Below are positions 5,339 through 9,174 of a stretch of DNA of 9,174 nucleotides, piece by piece; position 1 is the first letter of the stretch; the number at the start of each line of letters is the position of its first letter. Made by a program: the position numbers and the translations under genes. The DNA comes from Vicinamibacteria bacterium (lineage in GTDB: Bacteria; Acidobacteriota; Vicinamibacteria; Fen-336; JAGNNV01): positions 1 through 9,174 of the forward strand of contig JAENWE010000429.1 of assembly GCA_016650185.1 (NCBI GenBank), written 5' to 3'. The notes beneath the pieces were generated by a model, which saw only the letters and a program-made list of their open reading frames with translations, searched no databases and was not told where the DNA came from.

Positions 5339-6517
5339 GTGTCCGTCTACCTCGTTTCACCCCTGCGAACCCCCATTGGGCGCTATGGCGGCGGCCTCTC
5401 ATCGCTTTCGGCCGCGGACCTGGGCGTGCATGCGGTGAAAGCGGTTCTCGACCGTACCGGCGTCGATCCCGCTTCCGTCACCGAGGCCCTTATGGGCTGC
5501 GCCCGTCAGGCGGGTGGAGGGCCGAACGTCGCGCGTCAGATCTCCTTCCGGGCCGGACTCGGTGAATCGGTTCCGGCTATGACCATCAACATGGCCTGCG
5601 GCAGCGGCTTGAAAGCCATCGAGCTCGCCTTCAAGGCGGTGCGCGACGGTGACGCTCAGGCCGTGGTGGCGGGGGGGACCGAGTCGATGAGTCGGGTTCC
5701 CTACTTCCTGAACACCGCCCGCTGGGGCGTCAAGATGGGCGCCCAGGAAGTCGTCGATGGGATGTACAAGGATGGCTTCGCCTGTCCGCTGGCTGACATG
5801 CTCATGGGTGAGACAGCGGAGCGCCTGGCCGAGATCCATTCGCTGTCCCGCGAAGAGCAGGACGAATTCGCCCTCCGATCTCAGCAGCGCGCAGGCGTCG
5901 CCCAGGTCGAGGGCCGATTCGATTCTCAGATTGTGCCGGTGGACGTGCGCCAGGGCAAAGCCACGGTGACCATCGCCAAGGACGAGCATCCCCGGCCGGA
6001 TTCGTCTATCGAAGCCCTGCGGAAGCTGGCCCCGGTCTTCAAGAAGACGGGCGGTACGGTGACCGCGGGGAACTCATCAGGAATCACCGATGGCGCGGCC
6101 GCGGCGCTCGTCTGCTCGGAGTCGAAGCTCAAGGAGCTCAAGGTCCAGCCGATGGCGCGCATCCTCGGTGTGGCGGCTTCCGGAGTCGATCCGAAGATCA
6201 TGGGCATTGGGGTGGTGCCCGCGACCCGAACCCTTCTGAATCGACTCGGGATGAGATTGGACGACTTCTCCCTGATCGAGGCCAATGAGGCGTTCGCCGC
6301 CCAAGTGCTGGCGTGCGATCGCGAACTCCGCTTCGATCACGAGAAGCTCAATGTCAACGGGGGGTCGATAGCCCTCGGCCACCCGATCGGATGCACGGGC
6401 ACGCGCATCGTGGTGACGCTGGTTCACGAGATGGTCCGTCGGAAAGTCCGCTACGGCCTGGCCACGCTGTGCATCAGCGGCGGTATGGGCCTGGCCGCCG
6501 CCTTCGAACTCGTCTGA
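5339..6517 (+). CDS. Acetyl-CoA acetyltransferase (thiolase), PhaA/AtoB-like
   Basis: Thiolases condense two acetyl-CoA to acetoacetyl-CoA or cleave 3-ketoacyl-CoA in the reverse direction. From the GTG at 5339 the protein is 392 residues, the standard length, and begins MSVYLVSPLRTPIG as homologues do. The nucleophilic cysteine is C87 in NMACGSGLKAIELA, a pattern closer to biosynthetic PhaA/AtoB enzymes than to FadA. NEAFA (316-320) and GHPIGCTG (347-354, H348) follow, and the proton-exchanging C378 is in CISGGMG. The serine after C378 replaces the more common glycine and is probably harmless. Direction of use (ketone/PHB or mevalonate synthesis versus degradation) cannot be read from sequence, and no reductase or CoA-transferase gene is beside it. 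It sits in an operon between the SAM hydrolase (48 nt before) and the nfeD-like gene (2 nt after). Confidence 0.95.
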   Translation: MSVYLVSPLRTPIGRYGGGLSSLSAADLGVHAVKAVLDRTGVDPASVTEALMGCARQAGGGPNVARQISFRAGLGESVPAMTINMACGSGLKAIELAFKAVRDGDAQAVVAGGTESMSRVPYFLNTARWGVKMGAQEVVDGMYKDGFACPLADMLMGETAERLAEIHSLSREEQDEFALRSQQRAGVAQVEGRFDSQIVPVDVRQGKATVTIAKDEHPRPDSSIEALRKLAPVFKKTGGTVTAGNSSGITDGAAAALVCSESKLKELKVQPMARILGVAASGVDPKIMGIGVVPATRTLLNRLGMRLDDFSLIEANEAFAAQVLACDRELRFDHEKLNVNGGSIALGHPIGCTGTRIVVTLVHEMVRRKVRYGLATLCISGGMGLAAAFELV

Positions 6518-6519
6518 GC

Positions 6520-6981
6520 ATGGCGGAGTTAGATTACTATTTCACCATGTCGGCGATGACTTGGTCGTATTGGGTGATTTTCGGCTTTGGGCTCTTGGCC
6601 TTCGAGATCCTGACTCCCGGAGGATTCTTCACCCTCTTCTTTGGTTTCTCGGCCTTCGTGGTCGCTCTTCTGGTTTGGCTCGGTGTCCTGGGCTCCGGCG
6701 CCGCCCAGTGGATGGTCTTTGCCGTGACGGGCACGGTACTCATCGTTGCCCTTCGGCCACTGGTCAGGCGCAGATTCGAGACCGGCACGCCCAAGGTTGA
6801 TCAGATCGTCGCGCAGACCGCGATAGCCCTCGAGAACTTCGACGAAAACGGGCGGGGCAAGGTAGAGCTTCGCGGCACGTCGTGGAGCGGCGTCTATTCG
6901 GGTCCTGGGAGTGTGGTCAAGGCCGATCGCCTTCGAGTGACCAAGGTGGATGGTTTAAGTCTATTGGTCGAAAAAGAGTAG
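6520..6981 (+). CDS. NfeD-like membrane protein, short form
   Basis: This is a 153-residue membrane protein with hydrophobic segments at about 16-31, 35-57 and 62-78 that would span the cytoplasmic membrane. A basic stretch (RPLVRRRFE, 79-87) follows. A C-terminal soluble part of about 55 residues fits the NfeD OB-fold, with GRGKVELRGTSWSGVYS leading to RLRVTKVDGLSLLVE. It lacks the ClpP-like serine protease domain of long NfeD proteins, so it corresponds to the short type paired with slipin/paraslipin SPFH proteins. The SPFH gene follows directly, as expected, with 9 nt between them. The ATG at 6520 is 2 nt after the thiolase stop, suggesting translational coupling. An ATG at 6547 is an alternative that keeps all membrane segments. 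Neither has a clear ribosome binding site. Role: thought to partner SPFH proteins in membrane microdomains; its biochemical activity is not known. Confidence 0.88.
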   Translation: MAELDYYFTMSAMTWSYWVIFGFGLLAFEILTPGGFFTLFFGFSAFVVALLVWLGVLGSGAAQWMVFAVTGTVLIVALRPLVRRRFETGTPKVDQIVAQTAIALENFDENGRGKVELRGTSWSGVYSGPGSVVKADRLRVTKVDGLSLLVEKE

Positions 6982-6984
6982 GAG
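6981..6984 (+). promoter_or_regulatory. Ribosome binding site of the SPFH gene, overlapping the nfeD stop
   Basis: GGAG (within TAGGAG) begins at the last base of the nfeD-like stop codon and lies six bases before the ATG at 6991. This spacing supports co-translation of the pair and fixes the SPFH start. Confidence 0.65.
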
Positions 6985-6990
6985 TCCATC

Positions 6991-7899
6991 ATGGGTCTAG
7001 CGGTCCTCGTCTTCGTGATCTTTGTCTTCATTCTGTTCATGAAGACGGCCATTGTCGTGCCTCAGCAAAGCGCCTTCATCGTGGAGCGCCTGGGTCGATA
7101 CAGCAAGACCCTTGACGCTGGTTTTCATATCCTCGTTCCGTTCATCGAGACCATTCGCTATCGGCACACCCTCAAGGAGCAGGCCATCGACATCCCCGAG
7201 CAGGAGTGCATCACCCGCGACAATGTGATGGTGGGCGTCGACGGAATCCTCTATATGAAGGTGATGGACCCCGAACGAGCGTCCTACGGCATCTCCAACT
7301 ATCTCTTCGCAATTTCCCAGCTGGCCCAGACCACGCTGCGCAGCGAGGTCGGGCAGATCGAACTCGACAAGACCTTCGAGGCGCGCGGGCATATCAACCA
7401 GCAGGTGGTCGCCGAGGTGGACAAGGCCTCCGATGCCTGGGGCGTCAAGGTTCTCCGCTACGAAATCAAGAACATCAAGCCGCCGCACGACATCATTGCG
7501 GCCATGGAAAAGCAGATGCGCGCCGAGCGGGAAAAGCGCTCAGTGATCCTGACCTCTGAAGGTGAGCGTGACGCGGCCATCAACACGGCCGAAGGCCAGA
7601 AGCAGCAGGTCATCAAGGCCTCGGAAGCCCGCCGCCAGCAGCAGGTGAACGAGGCCGAGGGCCAAGCCGCCGCGATTCGCTCGGTGGCCACCGCGCAGGC
7701 TGAAGCGATCACGGCGGTGGCCAACGCGGTTAAGCAGGACGGTGGCTACGAGGCTATCCAGTTACGCTTGGCCGAGCAGTACATCACGCAGTTCGGCCAG
7801 ATTGCCAAGACGAGCACGACCCTCGTGGTCCCCACCAACCTGGGCGATGTCGCGGGCACTCTTGCCACCGCCATGGCCGCGGTGAAGAAGCTCTCGTAA
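6991..7899 (+). CDS. SPFH/band 7 (stomatin-like, paraslipin) membrane protein
   Basis: This is a 302-residue member of the stomatin/prohibitin/flotillin/HflKC superfamily. These proteins oligomerise on the inner membrane and organise microdomains or modulate membrane proteases. One N-terminal hydrophobic segment spans about residues 2-24. The SPFH domain follows, with IVPQ-type entry VVPQQSAFIVERLGRY (22-37), HILVPFIE, DNVMVGVDGILYMKV (77-91) and LRSEVGQIELDKTF (116-129). A long charged, Ala/Glu/Gln-rich helical region (about 168-245) is a probable coiled coil, including EKQMRAEREKR and EGQKQQVIKASEARRQQQ. The C-terminus is a hydrophobic oligomerisation-type helix. The match is closest to the stomatin/QmcA/paraslipin group, and the adjacent short NfeD fits that. 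It is the last gene of the operon, facing the E2 gene across 44 nt. Confidence 0.94.
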   Translation: MGLAVLVFVIFVFILFMKTAIVVPQQSAFIVERLGRYSKTLDAGFHILVPFIETIRYRHTLKEQAIDIPEQECITRDNVMVGVDGILYMKVMDPERASYGISNYLFAISQLAQTTLRSEVGQIELDKTFEARGHINQQVVAEVDKASDAWGVKVLRYEIKNIKPPHDIIAAMEKQMRAEREKRSVILTSEGERDAAINTAEGQKQQVIKASEARRQQQVNEAEGQAAAIRSVATAQAEAITAVANAVKQDGGYEAIQLRLAEQYITQFGQIAKTSTTLVVPTNLGDVAGTLATAMAAVKKLS

Positions 7900-7918
7900 G
7901 TCGGCGCAGACTCCTCCT

Positions 7919-7932
7919 GGCCGCCTTCGGCC
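7919..7932. terminator. Small hairpin between convergent genes, possible terminator
   Basis: GGCCG (7919-7923), loop CCTT, CGGCC (7928-7932) forms a compact GC-only stem in the 44-nt gap between the SPFH stop (7899) and the E2 stop (7944). Its position suits a bidirectional terminator. No T-run follows on either strand, so it may only mark or stabilise 3' ends. Confidence 0.35.
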
Positions 7933-7943
7933 CGTGCGATCTC

Positions 7944-9174
7944 TCAGACGAGCAGCAGGACCGGGCTTTGGAGCAGGCGCTTCACCTCGGCGAGGAAGGT
8001 GGCCGAGACGGAGCCGTCGATCACGCGGTGATCGGAGCCGAGCGTGATCTTCATGCGATGGCCCACTCTAATCTGATCGTTCGCGGCGACCACGGCTTCC
8101 CTTCGGACCGTGCCGACGGACAGGATCGCCGATCCGGGCGGGTTGATGATGGCGGTGAACTCGTGGACATCCATCATGCCGAGGTTCGAGATGGTGAACG
8201 TGGCGCCGGTGTATTCCTCGGGCTTGAGCTTCTTGCTCTTGGCCCTCTCAGCCAATTCGCGAATTTCCGCCGCGGTGGCGGCAAGCGACTTCTGGTCGGC
8301 GAATTGAACGACCGGCGTGATCAGGCCATCGGGCAGAGCGACCGCAACGCCGACGTGGACGTCACCATTGAGGATGATCGCTTCCCCGGAGCCATCCGGA
8401 GCCGGGGCCCATGAGGCGTTGACTTGGGGAACGGCGCGCAGGGCCAGGGCGCAGGCGCGGACCACGAAGTCGTTGACACTGATCTTCTCACCAGCTTCCT
8501 TGAGCTGAGCGCGAAGATCGACCGCCCGATCCATGTCCACGTCGACGGTCACGTAGAAATGCGGCGAGCTGAAGAAGCTCTCCGAGAGCCGCTTCGCGAT
8601 CGTTTTGCGCATGCTGGAGAGCGGGACGGTCCGAGAGACCCCAGGGGTCACCACGACTGAGGGAATGGGGCGGGGGGCCGGCCGGGCCGTCGAACTCGCG
8701 ACTTGGGGAGCGGCAGGCACGAACGCCTCGACATCACGCTTGACGATGCGGCCGCCCGGGCCCGAGCCAGGGATCTCTTCGAGGGCGAGATGCTTTTCGG
8801 CCGCCACCTTCTTCGCCAGAGGCGAGGCCTTGATTCGGCCGTCGTGCGCGGCGGCGGGCGCCGATGTGGAAACAACCGGTTGCGCCGCAAGGGCAGGCGC
8901 CGAAGCGGCCAGGGCCGGCGCGGTCGGGGCGGGAGTGGTCGGGGCGGGAGCGATCGCGGCAGGAGCGGTCGCGGCAGGAGGAGGCGTCGCCGGTGAGCGC
9001 TCCTTCTCGGCCTGGGCTTCAAAGGCCGAGATGTCCTCATCCTTCCCTGCGATCACCCCGATCAGAGCGGCGACTGGGGCCTTCGCCCCCGCCTTCACGA
9101 AGATGCGTCGCAGCACGCCCGCGGCGAGCGCTTCCATCTCCATGTTGGCCTTGTCGGTCTCGACTTCGGCCAGA
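7944..9174 (-). CDS. pdhC: Dihydrolipoamide acyltransferase (E2), pyruvate dehydrogenase type, N-terminus outside window
   Basis: This is the core E2 of a 2-oxo acid dehydrogenase complex, which passes an acyl group from lipoyl-lysine to CoA. The frame is open to the right edge, with 409 residues visible. They start in a lipoyl domain with EVETDKANMEMEA, whose lipoylated lysine is encoded at 9152-9150. A long Ala/Pro/Thr-rich flexible linker follows (about residues 60-110). Next is a peripheral subunit-binding domain, from IKASPLAKKVAAEKH through GSGPGGRIVKRDV. A second linker leads to the catalytic domain (about 180-409), with VGVAVALPDGLITPVV, FTISNLGMMDVHEFTAIINPP and the active-site DHRVIDG. 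The PDH assignment (rather than 2-oxoglutarate or branched-chain) rests on the ETDKANMEMEA and SNLGMMDV-type motifs. It needs the E1 genes, which probably lie to the right. The first Met that can be read (9143) is internal, not the start. Confidence 0.93.
   Translation of the reverse strand, partial: LAEVETDKANMEMEALAAGVLRRIFVKAGAKAPVAALIGVIAGKDEDISAFEAQAEKERSPATPPPAATAPAAIAPAPTTPAPTAPALAASAPALAAQPVVSTSAPAAAHDGRIKASPLAKKVAAEKHLALEEIPGSGPGGRIVKRDVEAFVPAAPQVASSTARPAPRPIPSVVVTPGVSRTVPLSSMRKTIAKRLSESFFSSPHFYVTVDVDMDRAVDLRAQLKEAGEKISVNDFVVRACALALRAVPQVNASWAPAPDGSGEAIILNGDVHVGVAVALPDGLITPVVQFADQKSLAATAAEIRELAERAKSKKLKPEEYTGATFTISNLGMMDVHEFTAIINPPGSAILSVGTVRREAVVAANDQIRVGHRMKITLGSDHRVIDGSVSATFLAEVKRLLQSPVLLLV
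8923..8982 (-). repeat. Four imperfect 15-bp tandem repeats encoding the E2 Ala/Pro linker
   Basis: Units begin at 8923, 8938, 8953 and 8968, each 15 bp long. The first two differ at one base (GTCGGGGCGGGAGYG) and the last two at the first and final bases. They lie in frame and encode five-residue units of the APAPT/APAAT type. The repeats form part of the mobile linker between the lipoyl and subunit-binding domains. Length change by slippage would alter linker length without breaking the frame. Confidence 0.7.

Noticed and set aside
5399..5989. 196-residue minus-strand frame inside the thiolase
   Set aside because: Antisense to conserved thiolase catalytic sequence, with no recognisable fold or ribosome binding site.
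6313..6519. Upstream in-frame extension of the NfeD-like gene into the thiolase 3' end
   Set aside because: It would overlap the conserved thiolase C-terminus by about 200 bases and encodes an Arg/Pro/Gly-rich stretch. The membrane protein begins naturally at 6520.
8648..9040. Arg/Pro-rich minus-strand frame of 130 residues over the E2 linker
   Set aside because: It is the alternative-frame reading of the Ala/Pro linker repeats; the lipoyl and subunit-binding domains read through in the E2 frame.
1..9174. CRISPR array, tRNA/rRNA genes, toxin-antitoxin pair or defence island
   Set aside because: I looked for spaced direct repeats, clover-leaf-like sequences and typical small paired genes and saw none. 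The tandem repeats found are coding and have no spacers.

Overview
The window is GC-rich bacterial chromosome (roughly 60% or more GC by eye, GTG and TTG starts, nearly every base coding). The gene set is mostly housekeeping: NAD salvage, a cysteine desulfurase, an S-adenosylmethionine (SAM) hydrolase, a PhaA-like thiolase, an NfeD/SPFH membrane pair and a pyruvate-dehydrogenase-type E2. This suits a free-living soil or sediment bacterium of a high-GC lineage such as Acidobacteriota, Myxococcota or a relative. That placement is a guess from style and content, because no rRNA or phylogenetic marker is present.

Layout, left to right. (1) Positions 1-501, minus strand: a small accessory pair. 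One gene is a DUF6788-type protein; the other is the N-terminus of a probable KTSC-domain protein that runs off the left edge and has a very strong ribosome binding site. (2) Positions 502-659: a short gene-free stretch with a possible promoter and a hairpin. (3) Positions 660-4420, minus strand: a three-gene operon read right to left. It encodes nicotinate phosphoribosyltransferase, a large nicotinamidase/isochorismatase-like hydrolase and a NifS/IscS-type cysteine desulfurase, with gaps of 30 and 14 nt. (4) Positions 4421-4474: a 54-bp divergent intergenic region with a perfect 10-bp palindrome and a -10-like box that suggests a near-leaderless transcript. (5) Positions 4475-7899, plus strand: a four-gene operon of SAM hydrolase, acetyl-CoA acetyltransferase, short NfeD and a stomatin/SPFH protein, with gaps of 48, 2 and 9 nt. 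(6) Positions 7900-7943: a convergent gap with a small hairpin. (7) Positions 7944-9174, minus strand: most of a dihydrolipoamide acyltransferase (E2), cut by the right edge inside its lipoyl domain.

How the genes may work together. The minus-strand operon would deamidate nicotinamide, if the hydrolase is a true nicotinamidase, and ribosylate nicotinate toward NAD. The desulfurase would supply sulfur, for example for Fe-S clusters. The divergent operon starts with an enzyme that splits SAM to adenosine and methionine and ends with a membrane-microdomain pair. NfeD and SPFH clearly belong together; the link from SAM hydrolase and thiolase to that pair rests only on position. I see no CRISPR array, defence island, tRNA, rRNA or complete insertion sequence. 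The points most worth a second look are the hydrolase with an altered metal site, the NAD-salvage/desulfurase operon and the compact divergent promoter.
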